A stretch of DNA of 64,000 nucleotides from positions 5,801,707 through 5,865,706 of the forward strand of contig NW_003101681.1 of NCBI RefSeq assembly GCF_000003855.2. The letters run 5' to 3'. The notes under the pieces are model-generated. The model was not told the DNA's origin. It searched no databases and saw only the letters and a list, made by a program, of their open reading frames with translations. Positions 24,990-37,561 of this stretch are shown one piece after another; within the stretch, counting starts at the first letter, position 1, and each line of letters starts with the position of its first letter. The DNA is from Blastomyces gilchristii SLH14081 (Eukaryota > Ascomycota > Eurotiomycetes > Onygenales > Ajellomycetaceae). Position numbers and translations under genes: made by a program.

Positions 24990-25803
24990 GTTGAGTCACG
25001 ATAGACACCCGTCCCATCTTCGATAGATATTATACCCGTCTCAGCACGCTGTTCCATTTCCCACGTTTGATCAAAATCAGCGGCCCATAGTTGTCTGGGT
25101 TCTCGAACAGAGGTGGTGGAACGCATGGTAGGTTTGTCTCGCGTAAGTGGTGTGATGGTAAACGGTGACGATCTTGGCGTATACAAAGTCCATGACAGTC
25201 TCTCGTTGGAACAGAGCGGTAGAATTGTAACAGTGAATGGCAGCATCATTGACAGGGCCATTCGCTGAAGCAGTAACGAGGACTTGATGGTTTTCGTGAG
25301 GGAAGTTTTTGGTGGGGAACAAGCTTCTCCCTCAGAAAGAGGAGCAGCAGCAGCAAAAGCATCAGAAGGTGAAGATTCAGGTTCAGAAGAAACCAATCCC
25401 AATCCAAACACAGGCCCCAATCGAGAACTAGACACATCTATGTGATACCCCGATGATCCGGTTTCCCTAACTCGTTGAAAATACCCCGCAGTCTCCAGGT
25501 TCTTGAGGGGCTAGACGTCGGCGAGCCAGGTGTCTAGCCCTTCTTAGAAATAGCGGATAATGGGAGTGTCACCAGTTTTAATAGTGTGCAGGAGATTTAT
25601 CTTCTGCGAAGTATGAGATACTACTTTGCACCGATTAACGGAAGAAGAGACTGGAAAATAATCCAATAAGTGGTGCCAGTTCCTGGTGGCCCACGATAAA
25701 AGCCGACACCACCAGTGAGTCATGTGAGACTGTTAAAGGCGAGTTGCTGATCGATATTGAAATTGGCAGTGCGAAGAACATTGTTGATACGCTGTAGACG
25801 TTC
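24990..25803 (-). pseudogene. Remnant of a superfamily 1-type helicase
   Basis: On the minus strand, 25803-25625 reads ERLQRINNVLRTANF, IDQQLAFNSL, a stop, then GGVGFYRGPPGTGTTYW. This has the layout of the Q-motif/Walker A region of superfamily 1 (UPF1/NAM7-like) helicases, but the Walker A lysine is replaced by Thr (GPPGTGTT at 25692-25669). Further along, 25322-25077 in another frame reads HQVLVTASANGPVNDAAI, resembling the next strand and motif Ia. Stops and frame changes separate these pieces, so it is not expressed as a helicase. The rest of the gene may continue leftward as the fragments at 24.4-24.9 kb (for example PENTYKKRLL-like text at about 24540), which I do not recognise. Confidence 0.45.
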
Positions 25804-27338
25804 ACGCGATTTCATCGTATCTTTTCATAAATGTTGACACGAGGCAACTCTCTGGCATGGAGGTCGTTTGCAAATAGGATCTGATACATGTTAACTTGCC
25901 GAAGGGGAGCGCTGCGAATGGGTGCTTGAAAGGCATGATAGCTGGCGAGCTGTTGGCGAAATGACCGGTTAGAGTACTGGATATGGCCCGAAACCTACCG
26001 GGAAGGCTGCGAGATTCTGCAATTACGCTGCGAAGATCGTGCTAACAGAGGTAACAAGCTTGATCATTCTAAGATCCGCCGTTATATGATGGAAGGCTAC
26101 CTAAGGATAGACGGATTAGTCTCTGACACGTAGATGGTGGTAGCAAGTTTCCCTCGCATAGTGATATCACGTAAACGCTTATTTTTTAACCGGTCTCATA
26201 GAAGCAGGTTGCCGATTTCAACGTATATAAAACGCCCTTACAATCTCGCTCGTTGGAAAAGAACGCCCATCCCAGCCCATTCAATCTATACAGACATCTC
26301 AGTCACCTCACCGGATGACGTACCAGTGCCAGCCAGAATTTGAATTGAAGAGACGTTCCCCCCTCTTCACAGCTGCATCTCCATCCTGATGATCGATATG
26401 GGTGGGGCACGGAAGCGAGGAGAGTTCAGCAGGGTTCAGTGATTGCAAGATGACTGGTATCCACTGCCTCGCGACGAGGAATGTGCCAGGTGATGGGGAG
26501 GGAGAACCTTGGTAATTCCTGAATAGTTAAGATGAAGTTAATGGTCCTAGATTTCCACGGCAACTTAGCTAGGACGTGGATTTCCGAGTCCCTGCAAACG
26601 GGGAACAACATTAAGAATCAATCGAAAAACTCGCATGTGAATATATGGTACGATGCCACTTGAACGAGTGTGCTGGCTGCGGGAGAGGGAATTGAATAAT
26701 AGAGCCTGAACAAATCAACAGGCTGATGAATGTCTAGAAGTAAAGCAAAGCAAGCTCATCTAGTCTTTATCATGTAAAGTAACGAGGTATAGCCGTTCAC
26801 AAGGAGCAGGTTTTCTCTCTATGAAAGTAAACAGACAGAGAGAGAGGCAGACATTGTATATTTCGGGAAGAGTGTGTATTAAGAAGCCAAGGGAAGATAT
26901 GGGGACAGGGGAGTGGAAGATTAGGACAGGGACAAGACTGAGAGACATGAGTAGTTTGATAGGGAGCCGGCTCAGTCAACTTTTTTTTTTTTTCTTTTTT
27001 TTTTTTCATCACTGAGTGGAGAGTGGGCAAGAAGTCTGGGGTGAGGAGGTAGTTGAACAGCCATAAATATAGAATAGAAATATGAGGTGAAAAAGAACGT
27101 GAAAGGCTAAAAGGGAGCGCAAAAAGTTGGCACGGCACGGGCTGGGGTCATTGGTCATCACAAACGGAACAGAACAAGGAAGGACAGGAGCAGGAGAGGC
27201 AGGGTAATCAATAAGAAAACCCAGAAGCACGCGCAAAGGGGCATCCGACAAACTCCAAGCAACAACCATAAAGAGAAGAAAGAAAGAGAGAAAGAAAAGA
27301 AAGAAAGAAAGAAAGAAAAGATAAGGAACAGAACACGC
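25804..27338. other. Intergenic region left of sulfite oxidase
   Basis: No gene is supported. The part nearest 25804 may be the eroded 5' end of the helicase remnant. Poly-T/poly-A runs lie at 26981-27006 and an (AAAG)n repeat at about 27279-27320, just downstream of the sulfite oxidase stop codon. Confidence 0.5.
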
Positions 27339-28971
27339 TCAAACCACAGAGACATTCCACGACGCCCCATACCCACAATATCCTACCCCGCGCAAATTCC
27401 ACGGCGATGTCTGCTGCTGTGTATTCCCACCCGCATCCGTCGCGCGACTGTAGATCGTCAAATCCCGCCCCTTCTCCACCGGCACCTCCGCCCTCCACAA
27501 CACCCACGCCCACTTACTTCCTCCCTTATTAAAACTCTCCGCGCCATGATTTAGCTCAGCATCAACCCACGTCTTCCCGCCGTCGGCTGAAACCTCAACA
27601 CGCGTCACGGGGCCCTCAGCGCCGTGCGGGACAGCAAAGCCTTTCACCTCTAGCTTGCCCGAGGGCGGGCGGCGGACGGTCTCGTCGTCACCGGGGACCG
27701 CGACGACGGAGTTGACGGGCATGCATTGCATGGCGGGCACCTTGGGCCAGTAGGACTCGGCGATTTCCCAGGTGGTGGCTTCTGGGGGCAGGATCTTGTA
27801 GTCGTGCTGCTGGTAGAAGTTGGGGGATTCGTGGGGGCCGACGGAGATGGTGTCGAGCCATTTTACCCAGCGGGCGCCGGCGACGCCGGGGGCAACGACG
27901 CGGACGGGGTAGCCGTAGGCGGGTTGAAGGGGTTCGCCGTTCATCTGGGAGTTGTGGATTGTTAGTTTGTCTATAAAATTTTAGTTATGATAATATGTGG
28001 AAATGAATTTCCTTACCTCCAGGGCTAGAATCACCTCCCTATCCAAGGCCATGGCTCTCCATAGCTCAATGCTGGCGCCATAGTAGCTGTCATCTTCACA
28101 CTGCAGTTGATCGCAGGTAAAGGAAACATACATCTCGGGCAGCTTCTGACTACAAAAATGGCCGTTGAGCCCCTTAAGCCGGGTAACGGCGCCATTAGTC
28201 ATTCCCTTCGTATTCTCAGCAACATCATCACTATTGGTCGTATATCCCTTCACGCCAGCCTTGAGCAGCACATCGCGCAACCTAGGACCCCTCCAGGCGC
28301 AGTTCATAATGGCGCCATCCATCCAGTCCAGCCCCACCACCTCCTTGAGCTTGGTGCGCATGGTATGGCGACGGTTCCCGGCGCACTGCAGAGCCGCCAG
28401 CACCTCATGCTGGGGGAAGTCATGGCGCAGCTGGTCTATGGATAGGCGGAGAGGGTTGGCGACGTCCCCACCGACGGAGACGACATGGGTGGCCGCGTCG
28501 AGGTCTGGGATGGCGCTGTGGTTGCGGTTGTAGGCATCTGGGGCCGGGGTGAGGAAGCTGAGTGGTGCAATATATGTTAGCTGGGTGGATTGTCGCATGT
28601 AAGAGGTTATGTGGATGTATGTAGATGTATGGTGATAGGCAGGTTTGTCGCAGCTTGGGTTGAGGTGATGCGCCACACAAAGCACGCAATCGGGGCTAGC
28701 AGGGGAACCACCAAGAAGGAGACGACGGCAATGCTGATAAATAAATGGACGGGGCCTTACCTAGACACCAGCTCACGCAGGGGAGCTTCACGGTTCAGGG
28801 GCTTCTCGGGCAGCGGATTGCGCGTCTAGAAGGGCGTTAGTTAGACGATGCCGGGCCCGATAGGATAGGATAGGATAGGATAGGATAGGGCTGAAGATGG
28901 AAGAATGATGATTTTGCAGCCGTTCGCAGTACATATGTTGTACACAGCAGGGAAACACTTACAGAGATCAT
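27339..28971 (-). CDS. Sulfite oxidase (molybdopterin-dependent)
   Basis: Four exons on the minus strand, 28971-28963 (only 9 nt: Met-Ile-Ser), 28825-28761, 28557-28017 and 27944-27339, give 406 residues. The molybdenum-ligand Cys lies in ALQCAGNRRHTM, followed by MDGAIMNCAWRGPRLRDVLL and, in the last exon, ALEMNGEPLQPAYGYPVRVV, all family hallmarks. The C-terminal dimerisation domain has VSADGGKTW and ends in WNLRGVGYCGYGASW. There is no N-terminal cytochrome b5 heme domain, so it is of the short (plant-like) type. The enzyme oxidises sulfite to sulfate, detoxifying sulfur amino acid breakdown. The first exon is my inference from a GTAAGTG donor and from fitting the expected N-terminus; exons 2-4 are firm. 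Intron 1 holds a (GATAG)n repeat. Confidence 0.88.
28859..28889. repeat. (GATAG)n pentamer microsatellite
   Basis: About six perfect copies of GATAG lie inside the first intron of the sulfite oxidase gene. Confidence 0.9.
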
Positions 28972-30045
28972 CGTCGAATAATAATAATAATAATATCTTT
29001 TTCTTCCTTTCTTTGTTCCTATATTCCCCTTTCCCCAATACAATTTCTTTCTTTGATAACAAAATAAAAAATAAAACGTTGTTGATATCCCAACTCACCC
29101 AACCAGGTGGCAAAAGGCGGAGGATTGACTTGGGGAAAATCACAAAAATAAGCTCGGGCTCGGGCTCGGCCGAAAGGCAGTTAAATACTAACTTTATCTA
29201 TCCGAGTAATAATAACTCCTTTCAGATCAACCACGCAATGTCCAGGCTGAAGCACACAATATACAGGCTGCAAGGGGGGTTCTCTCGTAATTGCACGGTG
29301 ACTGTTGTTGTGTTTTTCGGCGACGATGGCGGGTGTGTCTCTTCCGTCCATATGTCTGTCTCTATATCTCTCTCCCCCGGCGCCGCTCGCGGTTATGGAC
29401 GGCAGATCCTATTTTCCCCTCACCAGGACAGATTGTATCCATCATATCATGGTCTGATGCGACACGCTGGATGGGCGGGAGAAATTCGGCGTTTTGTATT
29501 CAGAACTAGGATATATATTGAAAGCCACAAGCAGCTTGCAGCTTTGCTTGGGCAGGATGTGTCAATCAGCCTACGAAAAAATATACACTATTCTGTCTCC
29601 TTTTTTATTTCCTAATCATCAACTCTTCTATCGTACATGTTACATACATTCATACACACATTCTCCTAGAAATACAAGCTAGCGTGCACCCTCCATCCCC
29701 ATCTCTCCGTATATCCATCCATAAATGAGTCGGGATTCTTCTCTTATCTCCGCCAGACGAGACGGCCGATCCCACAGTGTTGGTATCAGAATCACTCCAA
29801 CCCTTCCAAGTTACCCAATCTTTCAGAGTAACGAGGCGACGATAATCCCAAGAATTGAAGAAAAGAGGTAAAAAATAAAAATCAAAAAAAAAATCAAAAA
29901 TCAAAAGGAACGCCCGTAAATGCACCCAAAACAACCCTCTAGATAAAACATTAAGCAAGAAAGCAAAGCTTAACGTATATAACCCCCCCAAAACACAACG
30001 CCAGTAAAAAAAGAAAGGACCATATCAGGAGAAACCTCCCCCAAT
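28972..30045. other. Intergenic region between sulfite oxidase and Tim22
   Basis: No gene is supported. The left part would be the sulfite oxidase promoter, including an (AAT)n run at 28977-28995, and the right part the 3' UTR of Tim22. A short CGGGCT tandem lies near 29154-29168. Confidence 0.5.
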
Positions 30046-30848
30046 CTAATCCGACGGCTGCCTCATCCACGCATCAATCGCCGCACTAAACGCTGCAAAC
30101 CCAGCACACCCCAGCATTGCCGCCTGCGGCCCCGCCTTCGCCCCCAGCACCCCGCCGGTAATACAACCCGCCGCAACCCCGTTCGCCAGATCGTTCTTCG
30201 CTCGCAGCCCTTCAATGCAGCACTCCGTCCCGCTGAAGATGGCGCCGACGACGGCAAAGTTTCTCGCGGAGCTGTAGGAGCGGCTGCCCATGTCTTTGAA
30301 GCCACGCCGGAGTTGTTCGCGGACGGGCAGTGTGGAGAGTTCGCGGCCTTGCGGGGTTAGGGGGGTGTCGTAGGACATCTGGGGTTTTGGTTAGTGGGTG
30401 TTGTTTATTATGGTATGGATAGGGGGGGGGGGGGGGGAGGGGAGGGAGGATGGAATATGGGGTATCATGTGGTGTGGTGTGGTATGGACTATGGAATAAC
30501 GTACACTGCTCATGAATAAACCAAAAGCACCGCCGAGCGCGAAGCCCATGCCGCCCGCCATGACGGATTTGACGGGGCAGGATTCCATTGCCGCTTGGAT
30601 CTATTGCGTATCATAATCAGTTTAGTTAGCTAGCGGTCCTCCATATATATATACATCTATCCACATAAAGATATCCCATGTCGAAATAACGAAAGAAGAA
30701 AAGAAAAGGGCAAGATCACACTCACCGTCTTCACCATCGCGGCTTCCTGGCCACTCATCCCCGCCGTACTGGCTCCTCCAATCCCCATTCCCGCCGCCAC
30801 CGTCGACGCGGCCGCGGAGCTACCCCCGCCGAAGCCTGGGAAACTCAT
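30046..30848 (-). CDS. TIM22: Mitochondrial inner membrane translocase subunit Tim22
   Basis: Three exons (30848-30726, 30600-30505, 30378-30046) give 183 residues, the usual Tim22 length. The N-terminus is Gly/Ala/Ser-rich. The first membrane segment is in exon 2 ([18 protein letters not shown]). The central region has the typical [20 protein letters not shown], and the last segments read [19 protein letters not shown] and [16 protein letters not shown]. The Cys pair of the family is present (ESCPVK and GTECCIE). Tim22 is the channel subunit of the TIM22 complex, which inserts carrier proteins into the inner membrane. Intron 2 has a run of 16 G at 30422-30437, an unusual intronic homopolymer. 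Confidence 0.95.
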
Positions 30849-32020
30849 CGTGCGTGATTGTGATTATGATTATGTATATTGTATTTTGTGTTTGCTACCC
30901 CCGATCGGACTGGGGTGTTTAGCAGATCCTATCCTCCGGCCGTTTTCGCTGGGGTATCCGGTATCCTATCTTTGCCGGGTACTTTGAGAATGGTTGTCCG
31001 GGTTTTGGTTTTTTGGTTTTTTTTTTTTTTTTCGATTCTGTATGGTATGTGAGTAACGAGGAATAGGATATTATAAGATAGGCAGATAGATTAGGAGAGT
31101 AGAGAAAGATTACAAGAGAGAGATATACAGCTGGCTGTATAATTAATTGCCTTCTCTCCGTTATCCAGACCCAGGCGCAGGTAAGAATAGTAAGTAATAT
31201 TTACCTCGAGCTGCTCGTCCAGGTTGCTTGGTCGAGCCGCCGAGGAAAAAATAAAAAGTATTGATGCCAAGCCTTCGGGGATTACGGCGGAGTGGACGGG
31301 CATATGACGAAATGTCACGTGCTATTTACGGCAGCATAGGATAGGGCAAGAAAGTGACAATCTATCATCATCATTAAATAAAAGCTCCGGGTAAAATACT
31401 TCCCATAAATATATATACAGAAGGGAAACAAATACCTCCCCAAACTCATGTACCAACTTTGTCCAACATCAAGCTCACTGTACATGAACCAATATACACA
31501 TAGAATCTAGGCAAAGCTCAACGCGCCACCGAAATCAAGGAAGTAAGGGTGGGAGGGAATCGAAGATGAAACTGGGAAACTTTTGGGGAAAGTAATGGTG
31601 AAAGTAGAAAGTAGAAAAAAAGTAAGAAGATATCACAGATAGAAAATAAATGAATGGACCACGTTAGATAGAAGGCGACCCGTGTATATATCTACATGGA
31701 CAGAGAAAATTAGGCATCTCCCTCCTTCTTTTCTCCATTTCCTTCATTGTGTTGCCTGATTCGTGTAAAGTAAAGGGCCTCGTGGGTAGTTTATAAAAAT
31801 ATTCATAGAAAGAAGGTTAACAAGTAACATCGGATGGCTTGGGTTTGTGGTTCGTGCGCGTGGAGTCTTTTTTTTATATACAAGTTCTGTACAAGGTGTA
31901 AACCGCGGCGGAATATGGGCAGGTTATTTCATTAAAGGGGTGACATAGGAAAGAGCAAACAATGAAAAAAGAACCAAAAAAAAGTCAAATAGACATAAGA
32001 GACACGTTAACCATTAACCA
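30849..32020. other. Intergenic region between Tim22 promoter and DUF4048 gene 3' end
   Basis: No gene is supported. A T-run lies at 31017-31032, and the right half is A-rich, consistent with a 3' UTR of the minus-strand gene to the right. Confidence 0.5.
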
Positions 32021-33899
32021 TTAGTCTTCCTTCGCGCCCCTGATGCTAACCCCGTTGGTTTCAGTTGCTTGTTGTTGTTGTTGTTGTCGCTCTTCTGGGG
32101 GAGTGAGGCTTCGCTCCCACTCCGCCATTAGGTGGGATGCCGTCCGCGTAAGCTTGGACGGGTGCAATCTGCTGAGCGCGGGCCACGGGATGCTGTCTGA
32201 TATAGTCTTGTTGGAGTCTGCGCTTTGCTCGTCCTTAGTGGTCGGCGATGTGTGGTTCGTGAAACTATTAGATTGTTAGATTTGCTATCAAACAAGGAAG
32301 GGGTGGAAAGCAAAATCTCCACGTAGTTAGACAGGACTCGAGGTTTTAATTGACTGACCTTGAGCTAGTGCTCGGACTGCTGGCATCGGTGGATGGAGAG
32401 TGGTCTCGGTTAGAATGGAACGTTGAGCTGCTGGAAGACGGGGTGTGCGAAGCCTTCGATTGGCTGGGGGTATCCCACATATCCCAATTCTCATCTGCGT
32501 CCAGAAGGTTCGAGTCTTCTGGATCTTGCCCCTGCTGGGGCTGTTGTTTGCCTCTGCTGGGGCAGCTGGGGTTTTCGGCGTCTTGGGGGGACTTTGTTGT
32601 CCTCTGGTCAGGAGTATCAATGCCGAATTCACTCCAAAATGATATCTCTTGAGCTTTTGACGTTGAATCATTACCGGATGTTGAATTTGCATTTGTCACT
32701 CTGCCCCGCGGGGTTGTGGATCTTCCCGTCCTTGTCAAGGCTACCGATCCGTCATCCCTCTTTGAAGTTCCCCGCTGGCCAGACTGCACGGCGTGTGCGG
32801 TAGACCGGGACTCCGTGCCGTTGATTCCCTCCTCTCCAACTGTAGCCTGTCTGATGTCTTCAATGAACGTCCACAGGCCCTCTCTGAAATCCGAGGCCAT
32901 TTGTCGACCTGTTTTCATAAGTACCTCTGCGGTCACGTCTTGAGCGATTGGTGGCAAAGTGCGGCGCCACTGGGCTTTTTGTTCTGCTGTGGCAGGGGCG
33001 GCGCAGCGTGCATTCGCGGGTTTTATACCATCACTGCGATCAACAGAGGGTAATGTCGCAGATCTCGGATATCTCGATGGTCGAGAACTCGCAGTTTGAG
33101 TTTGTCCGTCTACATCTTTTGGCTGAGGAAACGAGTGTTTCAATTCCGCATTGTTCATATTACCGGATAGCAATGAAAGCGTCCTGGTGTGTTTGGAGCC
33201 CCGGAAAACCGTCCTACCTTTCGCTGATACTGCGGGGGACGGAGGGTCTCCCGGGGATGAGGACTGTGAGTTCCTGTAGCCGTGTCTCCTATCTAGCTCA
33301 CGGCTCCTCGCATGGGTCTGGTTCGCAACCGTCGTGGCCTCATCGGTCTGGGAAGCATTTGAACCATCCGGAGTATTGGGTTCGGGATGTTTTAGCGGCT
33401 TGAGGGGTTCTGCGTGATGCTGTATCTCGATTCTCTTTCTGTCTTTCTCCGCCAGAGCCCATTGGCGTTTGAGCGTCACCAGCTCCGCCTCTGCCTTCTG
33501 GAGTTCTTCTCTAAGTTCAAGGACTTTCCGCTCCTGGGCGGCCAAAGCAGTAAGAAAGTCATAGCCATTATTATTTGTATCCAAGAGCAGTGCTGGCGTG
33601 GAGATAGATGAACGTCTAGGGGAGGGAATGAGGGAATTCTGGGTCGCCGGGCTCATTACACTCGAGGCAGGGGAGAATTGGTCCGATTGTGTTTGGGAGA
33701 GGCCAATCGACGGCGAAACTGTAATTGGGAAATTTAAAGTGAGGCGTTTTGAGTGACGAGAAGCAACATTAGGACGTGCAGGGAGAGACGATCTCTTTGC
33801 CTGTCGTGCAGTTTCGAGGGAAGGCGAATGTCCATGTCCGTCATCCGGAGGTTGGGATGGTTGGTGGGCTGGAGCTGGAGCGGTCGAGGCCTCGTCCAT
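32021..33899 (-). CDS. DUF4048-family protein with coiled coil
   Basis: Two exons (33899-32359 and 32264-32021) give 594 residues. Residues about 48-62 carry SKRLTLNFPI, a segment I associate with the ascomycete DUF4048 family. A coiled coil covers about 112-160 (AAQERKVLELREELQKAEAE). A conserved block follows near 295-355 (EQKAQWRRTLPPIAQDVTAE, then MKTGRQMASDFREGLWTFIE). The second exon supplies a conserved end, DSIPWPALSRLHPSKLTRTA then HLMAEWERSLTPPEE, and a short polyglutamine run. Most of the rest is Ser/Thr/Pro-rich and probably disordered. The function is unknown. The intron was placed because the exon 1 frame otherwise stops three codons after the donor and the exon 2 sequence is clearly family-like. 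Confidence 0.85.
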
Positions 33900-35322
33900 G
33901 TTTGGTTCCCCGGATTGCTAAAAATCAAAAAGTATATAGGTATAGAGCGTAAGAATAACCAAAGAATGCCATTACCCCTGGACCAAAATCACATCAAACA
34001 ATACAAAGAAGGACGAATAAACAAAACAAAAACAGGCCGTCAGCTCGTGGTGATAATAATAATAACACTCAGGGTTCATAAAGAAAAGGAGATTGTTTGA
34101 TTGATCTTCAGGAGCTCAGGAGGCAAAAGCGACGAATGAGGAAGACCCGCTAAGTCCCGTGACACGGGCCAACTCGGCCGCTTCGGGTCTAGCGCCGCAT
34201 CCGTTGAAACAAAACACGTGACAAACCCTAATCTATTTAAAGAAGAATCATCCGGGGAACCGTTATCGATTATCTAGATCTGTCTTCAACTCTCTTTGTA
34301 CAGAGTACAGAGTCTTCTAATACTACCACCACGATCAGAGCTCTCGAATTGATCAAAAGTATCGGCACAGTTGGCAATTTGGCAATTTGGCGAAGCATGT
34401 CCAGCCTTCAAAGGCTACTAGTATATCATACCTTCACCCTGGAAGGGAAATATCGCGCACTCTGTCTAAATGGATCACAAATATCACCAAGAATGGCGTC
34501 AGACATGGAACATGCCGTATTTGCACCTACGTCCCCTTTTCATTCACATTTCGTACTCTGTACAGCAAACTTGCCCCCCAGCTACTCTAGTGTCCGGCGG
34601 AATATGAGGGAGCGAAATTATAGGGCCAAGCATGTCAAAACGTGCAATATCTGCCTTCTCGCAGGCCTCAATGGAAATTTTCAAGGGAGCTTAAATGTAT
34701 TGCTGAGTGCTGTCCATTTGGGTGACAAGTATCCCGTCGCTCAGGCTTGTCTTTGACAGCTCTAGGAACACGGGTTACGGGGGGACGGGATCTCTACCTA
34801 TGCAATGTTCGATGAGATCGAATTTTTATTCTTCTCGCCTGCTGTAGACAAACCCCATGATACAAATCGTCATCAGAATCCTCCTAGTCGTGGAGGAGTT
34901 TTCAAATGCTTCTAGTAATTTTGAGACATAAAGGAATAATAGGCTTGTTTGATATCTCGAACGCCTATATGGCAGTGGACAGCGTGTTTAGCCCATAAAA
35001 GGTCCACCAGCCATGAACTTCGCGCATGTGGTCTATGGTTGAGAGGTAGCTAGGAAGAGATAAAACTCAGTTTTTTGATTCTGTGTTGCCGTCGTGCTTG
35101 TTGGCTATCCGAAATATTGTCTATATAAACAACTCTATTATTGCCAATCCAGTCATATACTTTTCCAAGCACACCATCATCAGACATCCTTCTGGGATGA
35201 CGGAAATCTCTCAGCCTGAGAGGGAGCCTGTCGAGTTTGATCTCCAATATATATATATATACATATATATTGAGCCACTATCTTATCTATAGGTCTACAA
35301 GTCTATCATATTTACCATAAGA
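33900..35322. other. Intergenic region upstream of the DUF4048 gene
   Basis: No gene is supported. Copies of the TACTCTGTAC-type motif lie at 34297-34313 and 34553-34564, and a (TA)n stretch at 35248-35270. The open frame at 34349-34756 shows no domain or splice context. Confidence 0.5.
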
Positions 35323-36228
35323 TCAAATCTTCATATCCGATGCTGTCTTCCCCTGCGGATCTCTAATCATAATATGCAGTAGTGCATACCCACCCCCATC
35401 CCCTTCAGCGTCAATACCATAGTCCGCCAGCTTTATTCGGATAGTGTCCACTGTCCGCCATCCCAACCGCTCATACAGTGGCATCCCCGCCGGCGTGGCT
35501 TCAAGGAAGATTCTCGCGTTCTCGGCGTCCGCCTTCTCGATACCCCACTTCAGCAGCCGAGAAGCGTGACCCTGGCGCTCAAACGCGGGACTCGTGGCTA
35601 TGAGTTCAAGCACTGGTGTGGTGGTTTGAGGTGTCTTGCGTTAGAATCCCGCATCTGCATATGTATATATATACGCTATTTTCTACATACCGTAATCCTT
35701 TTCTTCATCTAAATACTTCTTCCGCCCAGCTACCATCTGCCGTAGAAGCTCAGTGAATAACTCCGGATGGGCTCCCGGCGGCGGGTTGTCCATGAGATAT
35801 TGCTTCTTCTTCTTATACTCCGGTTCCACCTGTGAGCCACCAGCATCCTTCGGCTTAGGATGCGGAGTTGCAAACCGCGCCCAGGCGGCTACTGTCCGGA
35901 CGTGAGTGTTGCCCGTAGCATTGCGATTGTTATGATGACTGTTTCTGTCGTGGCTATTGTCCGGGTATCCGGCGCTGGCACGGTCATCCCCGTTATGGAG
36001 AGCAGTGCTCTCGGCGACAGGAACGGAAACGATGGTGATTTGGTTCGGGTCTTGTAGATCCTGTTCCTCGCGATCTGTATACCATTTCTCGACAATGGCT
36101 TTGCCGCCGCCTTCCCATACAAACGAGTAGCGGGAGAGTGTGCTAGTTTCGAAGGCGTCGGTTTTGATCTTGCCGATTACTGGGGCGTCGGCGGGGGATG
36201 TGAGGCGCTCGATTTTGAACGACGTCAT
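35323..36228 (-). CDS. GNAT-family N-acetyltransferase
   Basis: Two exons (36228-35691 and 35612-35323) give 275 residues. The acetyl-CoA-binding motif is in exon 2: LELIATSPAFERQGHASRLL, with the Arg-Gln-Gly-His-Ala loop (R-Q-x-G-x-A pattern), followed by ARIFLEATPAGMPLYERLGW, the usual beta-strand and Tyr-containing end of the GNAT fold. The N-terminal exon has a ~45-residue low-complexity insert rich in Asn/His/Asp (residues about 75-105). The substrate cannot be predicted; many fungal paralogues of this type are uncharacterised and cytosolic. The intron donor is GTATGTA. Confidence 0.85.
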
Positions 36229-37561
36229 TTATTTTTTTATTTTTTTCCTTTGACAATTCTGTTGTCCTGTAACTAGGCTGCGTATGTAATGTAGTGAGTG
36301 ATGAGTTCGATTTCAATGCTCTTCTTTTTCTTGATTTTTTCAAAAAGGCTGAAACCTAGGAACAGCTGGTCCGTTCGGTATGCCTCGGTCTCCAGAAATA
36401 GGCAGAAAGGGTTACCACCACGCCGCGGGGGAACAGGAATACCCGCCAATGTTCCCCGCCGTCTCTCAGGTATGCGTCATATCATACCCACGGAATCCTA
36501 CCCTCTCGGTTTAGAAAAAGCGTGATTACGAGATCATTGATGATCGTCCTAAGCTCCAACTAGACTTGTCTGCACTATATCAAACTGACCATCGAATGGA
36601 TATTGGTTGGTCGCTATCTTATCAGGGCCGGATCGGCGCCGGAGATCGATTTCAAACCCTCACGCGCCAGGGTGTGGTTTTTGGATTTCCAGCTCTATAC
36701 GGCCATATATGTTCCCTGCGTGTCCGCTACCTGACTCTGCGCTCGGCACTTGAAGAATAGTGTATGTTTTGCAGCCGCCTCTCTGGTTCCATGTGAGAAG
36801 AACATTGATACATGCTTCCTACCTGTTCTAGATGATGTGCATGGTGGCACTGACTCATGGCTGCAAAGGTGCCACTATAGTTAGTACCGTGCTCTCGTTG
36901 CTACCTGACTCGGTCCGTGTAGGGGATGGATGCGCCCCTTTCTCCATGGAGAAAGGAGACGAAGGCGTCTATTATTCAGAGTGAGAACTGAAGTATTTAA
37001 TACTCAGATAAATAACTAGCTGGTCCGAGGGGGGGTGTTGGGCGTCCCGGGTTGATCGGCCCTTCTACCAGCAGTGCGCTGGTGGTGATTGAGCTCTTTT
37101 GCCCCAGTAGAGTAGCCTACATCTTCGGTACTATGTATCCAACTCCCAGAAGGACACATGCCATTTCCTGGTCGCTTCTCTGAACATGCCGTTTACACAA
37201 GCCAACAGCGTTGCTTGGGCCTCTAGTCCAAGGCTATTGTTTCTCGCTTGAAGGGTTCAACAATACTAATTATGGCTGGCTGTAGGGAAACCAGGGTGTT
37301 GATTTACAACATCACAGCAGCCATAGGGTCCTTATTGGTGAACCTCGGGAAAAAAGAAAAATGTTTCTTCTTCCCCCGTGACACCCCTTCTCTGTGTGAA
37401 AATGATGGGGATCCTCTGCGAACAACACCTGCAACCTCCATCTCAAACAGGCTTCCCTGCCTCTGCAAACTGCTCTGATGGTGCCTATGCTCATGAAGGG
37501 CGCCGACCTTCTCTGGATAATCCAAGACAAGGGGTTTTCGCCCTCGTAAAAGCCGATTGCC
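36229..37561. other. Divergent intergenic region, GNAT / cytochrome P450
   Basis: No gene is supported in this region, which contains the promoters of both flanking genes. A short inverted repeat with GCGCTGGTGG lies near 37070. Open frames at 36298-36760 and 37248-37560 lack recognisable content. Confidence 0.5.

Noticed and set aside
34349..34756. 135-codon open frame as a gene
   Set aside because: No recognisable domain, no intron logic, and overlapping open frames in other phases.
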